A stretch of 64,000 bases of DNA from Solwaraspora sp. WMMD1047 (GTDB lineage: Bacteria > Actinomycetota > Actinomycetes > Mycobacteriales > Micromonosporaceae): contig NZ_JARUBL010000001.1 in the NCBI RefSeq assembly GCF_029626155.1, positions 5,980,501 to 6,044,500 on the forward strand. Reading direction: 5' to 3'. Shown piece by piece: positions 25,930 through 34,663 of the stretch. Under the pieces are notes generated by a model that ran no database searches, was not told where the DNA came from, and worked only from the letters and a program-made list of their open reading frames with translations. The first letter of the stretch is position 1. Each line of letters opens with the position of its first letter. Both the position numbers and the translations under genes were made by a program.

Positions 25930-26126
25930 GGCGCCGGCTCCCCGACCTCTGGCCAGATCCCGATCCACCCCGTGACGTAGTCGCCGGCGGCCGTGAGCAG
26001 CGCGACCGCGATGATCGCGGCGATCGCGTAGATGATGGCGTTCGGGATCACCTCGCCACGATCGTCGCGGATCGCGACCACCAGTCGGCGTCTCATCCGT
26101 GGCCACCAGGTACGGCGTTCGGGCAT
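25926..26126 (-). CDS. Flp-like small pilin peptide
   Basis: This 66-residue protein has a basic N-terminus (MPERRTWWPRMRRRLVVAIR), then DDRGEVIPNAIIYAIAAIIA and a hydrophobic helix. It occupies the position of the major Flp pilin between tadC and tadE. The Gly-x-x-x-x-Glu-Tyr processing site of classic Flp prepilins is not clearly present, so cleavage at DRG-EV is uncertain. It is the best candidate for the pilus shaft subunit in this operon. Confidence 0.65.
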   Translation of the reverse strand: MPERRTWWPRMRRRLVVAIRDDRGEVIPNAIIYAIAAIIAVALLTAAGDYVTGWIGIWPEVGEPAP

Positions 26127-26141
26127 CAGACAACCTCCTGG

Positions 26142-27020
26142 TCAGTTCACCTGTGGGCCGGCGAGCAGCCGGGCGAGAAACGGGTAGAGCGCGAGCAACA
26201 TCAGGACGATGAGCAGCAGCGCGCCGGGGATCTCCAGCTGAGAGGTACGCAGCTCGGCGCGGGCCAGCTCGTCAGCGCGGATCTGGCCACGCAGCGACGC
26301 CGCGCGGGCCCGCAGCGTCCGGTAGACCTGAGCTCCGGACACCCCGGCGGACTGCATGATGTCGCCGAGGTCGCCCAGCTCGGGTACGCCCATGTCGGCG
26401 CCCAGCCGGTGCAGCCCGGTCCACGGCGGTGTGACCTCCAGCTCGGCCCGGAGCAACGCCTGCCGGATCCGGGTGAAGACCCAGCCGCTGCCTTTGCTGG
26501 CGGCCCGACGTAGCGACTCCTCGGTGCCCCGGCCAGCGGCGCGTTGCAGCGCCGCCAGGTCGATGAAGAGGCAAACGGCCCGGCGGCACTCCCGCCGCGC
26601 CTCGGCCGCCTTGCTGGCGACATCGCGGTAGAGGAGCGCGACGAGGAAAGCGGCGCAGATCAGCGCCGCGATCACCGGTACGCCAGGCCCGAATCCTCGC
26701 CCGATCAGGGCCAGCAGGCCGAGCAAGGTCGACGGCAGCGCCAGCCCGATCAACGTGACCACGGCCAGGCTGGTCACGAACTCCTCCGGCGTACGGCCGA
26801 GCAGCCGCAGGTCCGTCGCCGGCACGATCGGATGTGCCCGGGAGGTGAGCCGCTGCCACGCCGTCCGCCGGCCGGGCACCTCGCCGGGCTGGGGTTGCAG
26901 ACGTGCCAGGGCCGGGCCGAGGGCCGGGCTGGCCGGCAGGAGCTCGTGGACGGTGAGGAACAGCCCGAGGCCGAAACCGGCACCGACGACGGTGACGAGG
27001 GCGAGCCAGGCGGGGGTCAC
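26142..27020 (-). CDS. tadC: TadC-like type II secretion F-domain membrane protein
   Basis: This 292-residue protein has an N-terminal membrane segment (PAWLALVTVVGAGFGLGLFL), a central pair of segments (about 100-145), a cytoplasmic helical T2SSF domain (residues ~150-260) and a C-terminal membrane segment (IPGALLLIVLMLLALYPFLA). TadB and TadC form the inner-membrane platform on which the TadA ATPase acts. The GTG at 27020 overlaps the tadB stop as GTGA; longer frames are shadows. Confidence 0.8.
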   Translation of the reverse strand: MTPAWLALVTVVGAGFGLGLFLTVHELLPASPALGPALARLQPQPGEVPGRRTAWQRLTSRAHPIVPATDLRLLGRTPEEFVTSLAVVTLIGLALPSTLLGLLALIGRGFGPGVPVIAALICAAFLVALLYRDVASKAAEARRECRRAVCLFIDLAALQRAAGRGTEESLRRAASKGSGWVFTRIRQALLRAELEVTPPWTGLHRLGADMGVPELGDLGDIMQSAGVSGAQVYRTLRARAASLRGQIRADELARAELRTSQLEIPGALLLIVLMLLALYPFLARLLAGPQVN

Positions 27021-27913
27021 GGCTCGACCCGGTCCGGGGCGGCCGGCGCGACCAGCCGGATCACGGGCGGCGGAAGGCTCAGCGACCGGGCCCACCAGAG
27101 GCAGCCGACGAACCCGGCGGCCAGGATCGCCAGGACCACCTGGCCGCGCGGCTCCGAGTAGGGCGCGGTGTACTCCGGACTCCCCAACCCCGCGACGATG
27201 AGCAGCATCGATCCGCCGGTCAGGAAGCGGATCTGGAACCGGGCGCGGGCCCGGCGGGACATCATCTCCCGCCGCATCGCGACCTCCTCGGCCGCCGCCT
27301 CGGCGATGCCGGTGAGCGCGTCGGCCAGCCGGGCTCCCCGGTCGGACAGGTGCAGGGCGAGCGCGGCGACGACCTGGTCGCCGATCGGATCGCGCACCGC
27401 CTCCGCGAAGGCGTAGAGGGCGGACTCCGGGTCCCAGCCGGCCTGGATCCGGGCGGCGAGCAGGTGCACGTCAGCGGCGATGGCCTTCGGCGTGGTCTGG
27501 GCGGCGTCCACGATCGCCTCCTGCAGGCCGACGCCGGCGTCCTCGACGTCGCGCAGTCGGCGTACCCACATCTCCACGGCCTCGACCCGGGCGATGGCCC
27601 GCGCCTCCTCGCGGCCGGCGGAGAGCAGCCACGGCACGCCCGGAATGGCGACGGCCACCAGCAGCCCGGCCACCGGTACCGAGGTGAGCGCCCACGCGAC
27701 CACCCCACCGGCTACCGCACCGGCCAGCCAGAACCGGCGACGGCGGCGGTCCCGGCGGGTGGTGCCGGATCCGTGCCAGAGCCGCCGTAGCTGGGCGGCC
27801 CAGGGTGACGGCGGTCGCGCCGGGCCGGCCGGGCCGGCGACGGCGGAGATGCCCAGGACGAGGCTGCCGGCGAGTCCCGCGCCGATCAATGCCGCGATCA
27901 GAGCCGGGTTCAT
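27017..27913 (-). CDS. tadB: TadB-like type II secretion F-domain membrane protein
   Basis: This 298-residue protein has membrane segments at the N-terminus (LIAALIGAGLAGSLVLGISAVAG), around 65-95 (two close segments) and near the C-terminus. Between them lies the helical T2SSF domain (EMWVRRLRDVEDAGVGLQEA, then DQVVAALALHLSDRGARLAD). It is the platform partner of TadC for pilus assembly. Its ATG is in a 4-bp overlap with the tadA end and it overlaps tadC by 4 bp, a strictly coupled order tadA-tadB-tadC. Confidence 0.8.
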   Translation of the reverse strand: MNPALIAALIGAGLAGSLVLGISAVAGPAGPARPPSPWAAQLRRLWHGSGTTRRDRRRRRFWLAGAVAGGVVAWALTSVPVAGLLVAVAIPGVPWLLSAGREEARAIARVEAVEMWVRRLRDVEDAGVGLQEAIVDAAQTTPKAIAADVHLLAARIQAGWDPESALYAFAEAVRDPIGDQVVAALALHLSDRGARLADALTGIAEAAAEEVAMRREMMSRRARARFQIRFLTGGSMLLIVAGLGSPEYTAPYSEPRGQVVLAILAAGFVGCLWWARSLSLPPPVIRLVAPAAPDRVEP

Positions 27914-29484
27914 CGCCAGGCTCCCAGACTTGGCAGCGGCCTCGGCCAGGCTCCGCGACCGGCGTGCGAGGCGAGGACGGCCGGGTCGTATCCGGCCAGG
28001 AGGAGGGGGTGGCGCAGCCGCTCGGGTTGGTGCAGCGGCACGGCCCGCCCGTCCGGGCCCGGGCCGAAGATCTGGGTGGTCTGCGGCCGGTCGTTCTCGA
28101 CCAGGCCGCCGACCTCCAGGACGTGGCTGACGAACCGGTGTTTGCGGCCGCCGAGCGCGCTCTCGTCCACCAGGCTGACGTAGACGATCAGGTCGAGGGC
28201 GTTGGCCACCTGCAGGTAGGCGCGCCGGTCGGATCGCTCGTCGCGGTGGCTCAGCGCCAGCTCGACCACCCGGTCGAAGACCAGGTGCGGGCCCCGGGCG
28301 TGGATGGTGCAGAGCGAGCCGTTCGTGGTGCCCATCGCCTGCAGCATCGCGACGATCTCCCGCGAGCGGACCTCACCGACGATGATCCGACGGGCGTTGA
28401 GCTGCAGCCCGATCGGGATCAGATCGTCGAGCGTGACCTCGCCGGCCGGGCGGCCGTCGGGTCCCCGGTCGCCGTGGCCTTCCCGGGTCTCCATCGACAC
28501 CGCCCACGGGTGCCGCCCGGTCCGGTGCAGGGCCAGCTCCCGGGCCTCCTCCATGGTCACGTACCACTCGTCGGCCGGGATCTCGCTGGCCAGCGCGCGC
28601 AGTAGTGACGTCTTCCCGCTGCCCGGCACGCCGGCGACCATGATGTTGAGGCCGGCTCGCATGGCGGCCCGCAGGAAGTCCCGGAGCAGCGGGTCGATCA
28701 TGGCGCTCTTGTGCGGGTCGGCCCGGTCCAGGTGCACCAGCGCGTCCAGGTCGACATCGAGGATCTGATGATTGCGGATGACGGCCACCGGCCGCTGGGT
28801 GACCAGGTACGTCGCGGCGAGTCGCTGCCCGCCGGGCAGTTCCATGCTCAACGTCGGCTTGTCCTTTGACAGCGCCCGCTCGGTGCCGCCGGCCCGGCGG
28901 GCGAGCGCCTGCAGCAGCAGGACCAGGTCCTCGTCACTGTCGGCGACCGGCGTCGAGAGGTCGATGCGGCCGTCCGGTCGTTCGATGCGGACCTGGTCGT
29001 GGCCGAGGATCGTGATGGTGTCGAAGGGCTCGCGCAGCAGCCGGTCCAGCCGGCCAAGCCCGAGCAGCGCCGCCAGCACCGCGTCCAGTAGCTGCTGCTC
29101 CTGGTCGTCGGTGAGCGGATGCCCGGCGGCTCGCTGCCGGTCGACGTACTCCCGTACCCGCTGGCCGGCGATCCGGCGGCCCTCCGCCCGCCGCTCCGGC
29201 TCGGGCACGTACTCCCGTTCGGCCAGCAGCCGGGAGAGCTCCTCGCTGACGGCCACCTGTAGCTCGCGGACCACCCCGTAGTCGGGAGCGACGTACACCG
29301 GCGGGCGCGGCGCCGGTAGGTTTCGGCCATTGCCAGGTCCGTCGCCGGCACCGTTTGTCAGCGGGCGGCGGGAGACCGCCGGAGCCAGCGCCGATCCGGT
29401 ACGCCCACCGCCGTCCCTCGGCATCGGCGCCCGGGCTGGTTCGGCGGTCGGATCCCGCCAGACCGGGGTCTCAAACGACGGCAC
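27910..29484 (-). CDS. tadA: TadA/CpaF secretion ATPase
   Basis: This 524-residue protein is the motor of the Tad pilus. The catalytic half has Walker A GVPGSGKT (285-292), an Asp-box-like region with TMEEARELAL, a Walker B in NARRIIVGEVRSREIVAML and a His box in TTNGSLCTIHARGPH. The N-terminal ~60 residues are a disordered Pro/Gly/Ala extension; residues ~70-280 form the usual N-terminal domain. ATP hydrolysis should drive pilin extraction at the TadB/TadC platform. It overlaps the CpaE-like gene by 14 bp. Confidence 0.9.
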   Translation of the reverse strand: MPSFETPVWRDPTAEPARAPMPRDGGGRTGSALAPAVSRRPLTNGAGDGPGNGRNLPAPRPPVYVAPDYGVVRELQVAVSEELSRLLAEREYVPEPERRAEGRRIAGQRVREYVDRQRAAGHPLTDDQEQQLLDAVLAALLGLGRLDRLLREPFDTITILGHDQVRIERPDGRIDLSTPVADSDEDLVLLLQALARRAGGTERALSKDKPTLSMELPGGQRLAATYLVTQRPVAVIRNHQILDVDLDALVHLDRADPHKSAMIDPLLRDFLRAAMRAGLNIMVAGVPGSGKTSLLRALASEIPADEWYVTMEEARELALHRTGRHPWAVSMETREGHGDRGPDGRPAGEVTLDDLIPIGLQLNARRIIVGEVRSREIVAMLQAMGTTNGSLCTIHARGPHLVFDRVVELALSHRDERSDRRAYLQVANALDLIVYVSLVDESALGGRKHRFVSHVLEVGGLVENDRPQTTQIFGPGPDGRAVPLHQPERLRHPLLLAGYDPAVLASHAGRGAWPRPLPSLGAWR

Positions 29485-30283
29485 CGGTCACCTCCGGACG
29501 GGGGTACGGGCTCGGCCGGCGCAGCCGCGCCTGCCGCTGGCGTACCGCTTCGATCAGTGGACCTTCGGCGGCGGCCGCGGCCCGCAGCAGCGGCCGGCCG
29601 GTGCGTACCGTTCCGCCCCGGGCCAGCGCCCGCGCGGACGGCACGTCCGTCGGCAGGGTGGGTGCGATCGGCGTGCCGAGGCGGGCCGCGACCGTGCCGG
29701 CGTCGTAGTCGCCGTCACCGACCACCAGCAGACCGAGCCGATCCCCCGGGTCCGCCCCGCCAACGGCGGAGCGCAGTGCGTCGAGGGCCGCCCTGGCCGG
29801 CACCAGCGAGGCGAGCGTCGGTCGGACGACGAGCAGCACCAGGTCGGCGCGGTTCAGCAGCGGCCAGGGAGCGTGCGGGGCGATCAGCCGCCCGCAGTCA
29901 ACGAGGACGTCGTACCCTGGCACGCCCCGGGCCAGCGACGAGAAGAAGATTCCCAACTGGTGCCAGCTCGGATCGAGGCTCGCGGCCTGGGTCGGCGTCG
30001 CGATCCCGGGGAGCAGTAGCCGCCGTTGGTCGGGCGGATCGAGGTCGATGAGCTGTTCCCAGAGGTGTTCGTCGGCCTGGCCGCGCCGCTCGGCGACGAC
30101 GAGGCGCATCAGGCCCTGGTCGGCGGGGAGCTCCAGGTTCCGCAGGAAGCCGGCCCGGATGTCGCCGCCGGCCGGGTCGCACTCGGCCAGGAGCAACGGC
30201 CGCGACCAGGTCAGCAGCATGGCGAGGGCCGCGGTGGTCACGCCGGGCGACCCTTTCGCGCTGGTCAGGGCGATGACGGCCAT
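29471..30283 (-). CDS. CpaE/MinD-like ATPase of the Tad locus
   Basis: This 270-residue ParA/MinD-superfamily protein starts MAVIALTSAKGSPGVTTAAL. The deviant Walker A KGGxGKTT is changed to KGSPGVTT, so the C-terminal catalytic Lys is Val while the first Lys remains. LLAECDPAGGDI (switch I-like) and YDVLVDCGRL (switch II/Walker B) are kept. CpaE-type proteins localise the pilus machine at the membrane. Loss of the second Lys suggests weak or no ATPase activity, a form I believe recurs in actinobacterial homologues. It lies 1 bp after the SAF/CpaB-like gene. Confidence 0.75.
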   Translation of the reverse strand: MAVIALTSAKGSPGVTTAALAMLLTWSRPLLLAECDPAGGDIRAGFLRNLELPADQGLMRLVVAERRGQADEHLWEQLIDLDPPDQRRLLLPGIATPTQAASLDPSWHQLGIFFSSLARGVPGYDVLVDCGRLIAPHAPWPLLNRADLVLLVVRPTLASLVPARAALDALRSAVGGADPGDRLGLLVVGDGDYDAGTVAARLGTPIAPTLPTDVPSARALARGGTVRTGRPLLRAAAAAEGPLIEAVRQRQARLRRPSPYPRPEVTGAVV

Positions 30284-30284
30284 A

Positions 30285-30950
30285 TCAGGAGCCGACCAGG
30301 GTTAGAACGAGCCGGCCCTGCGCGGCAAGCCGGGCGACCAGCGGTCCGTCGCTGTCCCGGACGGCGACCGAGACGGTCGCGGTCCCCTCCCGACTGCCGG
30401 CGATGATGTGCACGACGGTGCCCGGCACCGAAGGCGCCGCGACCGGCGGTGCGTCCGTTCCGGAGGTCTGTTCCTCGGTGGAGACCAGGAGCACCCGGGC
30501 GCCGGTACGTACCGGGGCTGACGGGATCTGACCGGCCTTGAGTGCCAGTCCCACCACCTGTTCCCCCGGCGCGGGGAAGGGCTGGTCGACCAGGGCGCCC
30601 TCGGAGAGGAGCATCCCGGAGAGCAACGGAATCGCCGCGTGTTTCCCGACCACGCTGCCGGATTGGTCGGCGGGGATCGGCTTGAGCGCCGGGTCTGGGT
30701 TCAGGTGGACGGTGACGAGATCGGTGGCGGTCAGCTGGGTACCGGCCGGGATGTCGCGGGCGAGCGCCAGGTAGGGCTGGGTTCGGCTGACGTAGCCGAA
30801 GAGCGCGACCGCAGCCAGCGCGCAGACGGCCATCAGCGCCACCGCGATGCCGAGGCGACCCGGTCGTACGCTGCGCTCGCGGACCACCCGCGGCCTGGGA
30901 ATGGCGTGCGGGCCGGCCTGCGTCGGAGCGGTCGGCGTCACCCGGGTCAT
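30285..30950 (-). CDS. SAF-domain (CpaB/RcpC-like) pilus assembly protein
   Basis: This 221-residue protein has an N-terminal membrane segment (LGIAVALMAVCALAAVALFG) and a SAF/beta-clip domain (LALARDIPAGTQLTATDL). A CpaB-like C-terminal part (GEQVVGLALKAGQIPSAPVR, then GARVLLVSTEE) follows. CpaB is a periplasmic assembly factor in Gram-negative bacteria; here it would face the cell wall. The ATG at 30950 lies in a 4-bp overlap with the preceding gene; longer frames are shadows. Confidence 0.8.
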   Translation of the reverse strand: MTRVTPTAPTQAGPHAIPRPRVVRERSVRPGRLGIAVALMAVCALAAVALFGYVSRTQPYLALARDIPAGTQLTATDLVTVHLNPDPALKPIPADQSGSVVGKHAAIPLLSGMLLSEGALVDQPFPAPGEQVVGLALKAGQIPSAPVRTGARVLLVSTEEQTSGTDAPPVAAPSVPGTVVHIIAGSREGTATVSVAVRDSDGPLVARLAAQGRLVLTLVGS

Positions 30951-31861
30951 TCGGTCACCACCTGCAGTTCGTCGATGTCGATCGAGGTGGTCGCGGTTCG
31001 GGTGATGGTTTCCGTTCCGGTGGTGCCGCCACCGACCATCCACCACTCGACGTGCCAGGTGGTGACGGCGGTGACCTGATAGCGCCCGCCCGGCTGGTTC
31101 CGGCTCGACCGCTGGTAGCCGTCGTAGCCGCACGTCGGGGAGGCCGCCGCGCCGTGCCGGCCGCGGTCGTACGCGGTGCCAGGGTTGTGGCAGACCTTCC
31201 TGCTGCCGTCGCCCATGTCCCAGGTGATCCGGGTGGCGTTGCCGCGTGCGGTCACCGAGAGGCCGGGCACCGAGGCCGTCGCCGTGATCGGCCCCCAGGT
31301 CTGCGGTGTCACCTCGGTCCACATCCAGATCGGCAGGCCGACCAATCCGGCGCCGTCCGGGTCGGGTCGCAGTCCGATCGTGGCGCCCCGCATCGGAAGG
31401 TCTTCGATCGCCCGGGCCGCCAGTTGGGCCGGGGTGAGGCCGCCCGGCGTACCCGGTGGCGGGGTGGCCCGCCAGACCAGGTCGCCGATCACATCGCCGT
31501 TGCACCGGGCCCGATAGACGGCGCCGTCGCCTGGTTCGTGGCCCGCCCAGGCAGGATCTCCGGCGGCGGGCTGCGGCGATTCGAGGATGTAGTAGCAACC
31601 GTCCGACGAGTTGAAATGTCCGTATCCGGCCTGCCAGCAGGCCACCGGCTGCCCTCTCCAGATGCACTGCGGGTCGCCGCCACCTCCGCCGCCGTCGCCC
31701 GGCTCCTCGGTTCCGCCAGCGGGTGGGGTCTCCACCACCACGTAGCAGTCGCCGATCGGCGGGCAGACCCAGTAGTCGGCCTGCGCTGGCGCCGCCGGCG
31801 CCAGCGCGCAGGCGACGACGGCCGCGGCGAGCCCGACCCAGGCGGTGATGCGGTTCAGCAT
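30947..31861 (-). CDS. Secreted PKD-like protein of the Tad locus
   Basis: This 304-residue protein has a signal peptide (MLNRITAWVGLAAAVVACAL, then APAAPAQA|DYW) and many cysteines. There is a Gly-rich low-complexity stretch (DGGGGGGDP) and a PKD-like beta domain (ARGNATRITWDMGDGS) near residue 215. Such proteins are regular members of actinobacterial Tad-like loci and are presumably exported surface or pilus-tip proteins. Its ATG at 31861 overlaps the upstream lipoprotein-like gene by 7 bp. Confidence 0.7.
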   Translation of the reverse strand: MLNRITAWVGLAAAVVACALAPAAPAQADYWVCPPIGDCYVVVETPPAGGTEEPGDGGGGGGDPQCIWRGQPVACWQAGYGHFNSSDGCYYILESPQPAAGDPAWAGHEPGDGAVYRARCNGDVIGDLVWRATPPPGTPGGLTPAQLAARAIEDLPMRGATIGLRPDPDGAGLVGLPIWMWTEVTPQTWGPITATASVPGLSVTARGNATRITWDMGDGSRKVCHNPGTAYDRGRHGAAASPTCGYDGYQRSSRNQPGGRYQVTAVTTWHVEWWMVGGGTTGTETITRTATTSIDIDELQVVTE

Positions 31862-32397
31862 GCGACGTCCCGGCGCGGGTTCGATTCGTAGACGTACCAC
31901 CGCTCGCCGACGCGCTTCACCTTCGCGACCACCGGATACTTCCTGGCCTGAGCGGTCGGGGCCGGCCGACCGCCGACCGCGTTCCAGTCGGTGGAGTCGA
32001 AGCAGTCCTCGATCACCGCGTCGTTCGCCTCCAGCCGCAGCTCGGTCACCGTGGGGCTCCATCGGGGACGGCCGACGTTGCGGACGCCGTTGTTCGACAT
32101 CAGTTGCAGGTTGTTGAGCAACTGGCCGAGGAGTGGCTCGGCCACCCATTCGGCGAGGTCCTTCGTGCGGTAGTCGGCCTTCGCCGAGGCGGCGATGTAC
32201 GCCTCCAGGTAGCCGTCGTATGTGGCGAGGATCTTCGTCCGCGCCTCGTCCTCCGCCGGGTTGCCGGTCGGGCTCGGCTGCGACGTGACCTGGCTGCCGT
32301 CCGGCGATGGCTCCGGCTCGCCATCGCCGTTGCAGCCGATCAGGCCCACCGCCATTGCCATCGCGATGACCGTCATCGTCGCCCGGATCCTCCCCAT
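31855..32397 (-). CDS. Predicted lipoprotein, first gene of the Tad-type operon
   Basis: This 180-residue protein has a short hydrophobic signal (TVIAMAMAVGLIGC) with a lipobox-like LIGC at about residue 22, followed by a Pro/Ser-rich linker and an NTF2-like region ending VGERWYVYES. It is likely anchored to the outer face of the membrane. The ATG at 32397 has AGGAGG upstream; the frame continues upstream without support. As first gene it is read from the promoter region at 32398-32714. Confidence 0.7.
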   Translation of the reverse strand: MGRIRATMTVIAMAMAVGLIGCNGDGEPEPSPDGSQVTSQPSPTGNPAEDEARTKILATYDGYLEAYIAASAKADYRTKDLAEWVAEPLLGQLLNNLQLMSNNGVRNVGRPRWSPTVTELRLEANDAVIEDCFDSTDWNAVGGRPAPTAQARKYPVVAKVKRVGERWYVYESNPRRDVAC

Positions 32398-32714
32398 GTC
32401 GCCGCCTCCTCGCAGTAGGGCCCGTTGGTCTGGCAAAGCCGGACGACGTGGTCTCGTCCGCGTTTCCAGCTTGGCCCTTGCGGCGAGGTCCCGCCGCTGC
32501 TGTTCCAGCAGTGCGCTGCGCCGACCGGAACGTCCATCCCCGACTCCGGTCGTCTCTTGCCCTCTTGGGATGCTCCCTTCTGGTGGAAGTTCCACTGCCA
32601 GCCCCAGCTACGGTCTTACCGGAACGAGCAGTCAGCCCGCTACGCTCCGTCAGGATCAGACCAGCGAGACGTGACACGGGAGTACGGCTCCTCAAGTGCG
32701 CACCTCCAAGTGCG
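32398..32714 (-). promoter_or_regulatory. Upstream region of the Tad operon with an inverted repeat
   Basis: This gene-free 317 bp upstream of the 14-gene operon should hold its promoter. It has the inverted repeat GTGGAA-G-TTCCAC (32583-32595), a possible operator about 190 bp before the first start codon. The IS701-family element sits directly upstream (duplication 32715-32718), so part of the original regulatory region may have been displaced. Confidence 0.45.
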
Positions 32715-32718
32715 CTAA

Positions 32719-34132
32719 TACTCCAACGTCACTTGGCTTCGGCGTTGGGCGTGGCGTGGGGATGAGGGCGGCCACCGCGTTGATCATCGATGGTTTGTGA
32801 GGACAACCGAAGATCGCGCGATGGCCGTGGGCCACAGCGTAGACCCCGCCCGGTGGCGGGTCATCCTGGATGAGGCGGTGACGCGTGTTGCTGATCGGTT
32901 CGTGCGGGCCGAGCCGCGGGCGACGGCCGGGCAGTTCGTGGAAGGGCTGCTGTCAGACACCGAACGGAAGACGTGCTGGTCGCTTGCGGAACGGGCGGGT
33001 AACGCTGATCCGCAGGCGATGCAGCGGCTACTGCGCACAGCGGTGTGGGACGCCGACGCCGTCCGCGACGATGTGCGTTCCTGGTTGATCGAACAGCTCG
33101 GCCACCCCGACGCGGTGCTGGTCGCCGATGAGACCGGGTTCCTGAAGAAAGGGGTGTGCTCGGTCGGGGTGCAGCGGCAGTACACCGGCACCGCCGGCCG
33201 TGTCGAGAACAGTCAGGTCGGGGTGTTCCTGGCCTACGTCACCCCGCGCGGGCGGGCGATGATCGACCGTCGGCTCTACCTGCCGGAGACGACCTGGTGC
33301 GACCGTCCCGACCGCCTGGCCCTCGCCGGCGTCCCCGACCAGGTCGGGTTCGCCACGAAGCCTGCCCTGGCCCGGCAGATGATCGTCGCCGCGATCGCCG
33401 CTGGTGTCCCATGCGGGTGGGTGACCGGCGACGAGGTCTACGGCGCCGACCCGGGCCTGCGCGCTGAGCTGGAACAACGCGAGATCGGCTACGTCCTGGC
33501 GGTCGGCTGCGACCGACGCGTGGCCGTCAACGACGGCCGCACCCTGATCCGCGTCGACGACCTCGCCGACCGGGTCCCCACCCGCGAGTGGCAGCCGCAC
33601 AGCTGCGGCCCCGGGGCCAAAGGACCACGCGAGTACCTGTGGGCCTGGATCACCACCGCCACCAGGCCAGACGAGTACCGGTGGCTGCTGATCCGCCGCA
33701 ACCGCACCACCGGTGAGCTGGCCTTCTACCTGTGCTGGTCACCCCGCCCCGTCCCGCTGCACACACTTGTGCGAGTGGCCGGCTCCCGATGGAGCATCGA
33801 AGAGCTGTTCCAGACCGGCAAAGGCCAGGTCGGCCTCGACCACTACCAGGTCCGCGGTTGGACGGGCTGGCACCGCCACGTCACCCTGGCCATGCTCGCC
33901 TTGGCCATCCTGACCATCCTCGCCGCACAACAGCCCGACCCCGACCCTGACCCCGATCCGAAGATCATCGCGTTGACCGTCGCCGAGATCCGCCGACTCC
34001 TCAACGCCTTCCTCCTCGCCACATCGCCACCATCAGCGCACACCCTGCACTGGTCAATCTGGCGACGAACATCCCAAGCCCGCGCCCGACGAGCCCACTA
34101 CCAGCGCAGACAAGCCAAATGACGTTGGAGTA
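32719..34132 (+). mobile_element. IS701-family insertion sequence, copy 1
   Basis: This 1414-bp element has terminal inverted repeats starting TACTCCAACGTCA-TTGGCTT at both ends. It is flanked by the 4-bp direct repeat CTAA (32715-32718 and 34133-34136), the YTAR target duplication known for IS701. It encodes one transposase. It lies next to the Tad operon promoter region. Confidence 0.9.
32797..34122 (+). CDS. IS701-family DDE transposase
   Basis: This 441-residue transposase has the DDE-type core: VADETGFLKKG (first Asp), VTGDEVYG (second Asp) and SRWSIEELFQTGKGQVGLDH (Glu). The family's N-terminal RAEPRATAGQFVEGLLSD segment is also present. It starts at GTG 32797. It carries a short DPDPDPDP stretch near residue 387 that is two residues longer than in copy 2. 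The gene is intact. Confidence 0.9.
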   Translation: MRTTEDRAMAVGHSVDPARWRVILDEAVTRVADRFVRAEPRATAGQFVEGLLSDTERKTCWSLAERAGNADPQAMQRLLRTAVWDADAVRDDVRSWLIEQLGHPDAVLVADETGFLKKGVCSVGVQRQYTGTAGRVENSQVGVFLAYVTPRGRAMIDRRLYLPETTWCDRPDRLALAGVPDQVGFATKPALARQMIVAAIAAGVPCGWVTGDEVYGADPGLRAELEQREIGYVLAVGCDRRVAVNDGRTLIRVDDLADRVPTREWQPHSCGPGAKGPREYLWAWITTATRPDEYRWLLIRRNRTTGELAFYLCWSPRPVPLHTLVRVAGSRWSIEELFQTGKGQVGLDHYQVRGWTGWHRHVTLAMLALAILTILAAQQPDPDPDPDPKIIALTVAEIRRLLNAFLLATSPPSAHTLHWSIWRRTSQARARRAHYQRRQAK

Positions 34133-34332
34133 CTAAGCCGCCCGAAACCGCCGAGCGATCGCCACTCCACCCCAAAATATTCACGATCGTCACTGTTGTG
34201 CGCTTCCCTAGGGCGGCCACCAAAGACCGGCAGAATCACCCAAAGCACTTGACACGAAACCCTCAGCACCGGTCCCATAGACGCCGCACTGTCGGATGCC
34301 TGACAGACACTGTGGGCAACCTGCCAACCGCC

Positions 34333-34644
34333 ATGGGGGTAGACGGGGTGAAGTTCAGCGACCTGCAGGAGATCCGTGAGCTGCTGAAGCACCAACACGT
34401 CGTCGCCGCCGTAGTGTGCCTCGGCAACCGGCCGATGCGGTACGGCGAGCTCGGCAGCGCGATGTCCGGCTGGATCGGCAGCCGGATCAGCGACGGCGAG
34501 ATCACCCGCACCCTGCACCGCTTGGAGGAGAGAGGTCTGGTGGAGGATGCCCACAGCGCCGGTCCCCGGCTTCTCACGCTCACACCGAAGGGCCGCAGCT
34601 ACCTCACGACGGTGTCGGCCCTGGTCAAGGCTCTGCGCACATAA
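34333..34644 (+). CDS. HxlR-like winged-helix regulator
   Basis: This ~103-residue protein is a winged helix: MRYGELGSAMSGWIGSRISD (helices 2-3), then EITRTLHRLEERGLVEDAHS (recognition helix and wing), then LTPKGRSYL. This pattern is typical of HxlR/PadR-type regulators, though no conserved HxlR cysteine is seen at the N-terminus. The start could be ATG 34333 or GTG 34348. It is isolated between IS701 copy 1 and a convergent gene. Confidence 0.65.
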   Translation: MGVDGVKFSDLQEIRELLKHQHVVAAVVCLGNRPMRYGELGSAMSGWIGSRISDGEITRTLHRLEERGLVEDAHSAGPRLLTLTPKGRSYLTTVSALVKALRT

Positions 34645-34663
34645 CCGGGGCGCACTGCGCCGG

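Noticed and set aside
32591-34123. The repeated DPDP residues in the IS701 transposase as a functional motif.
   Set aside because: It is a short slippage-prone stretch that differs in length between the two copies.
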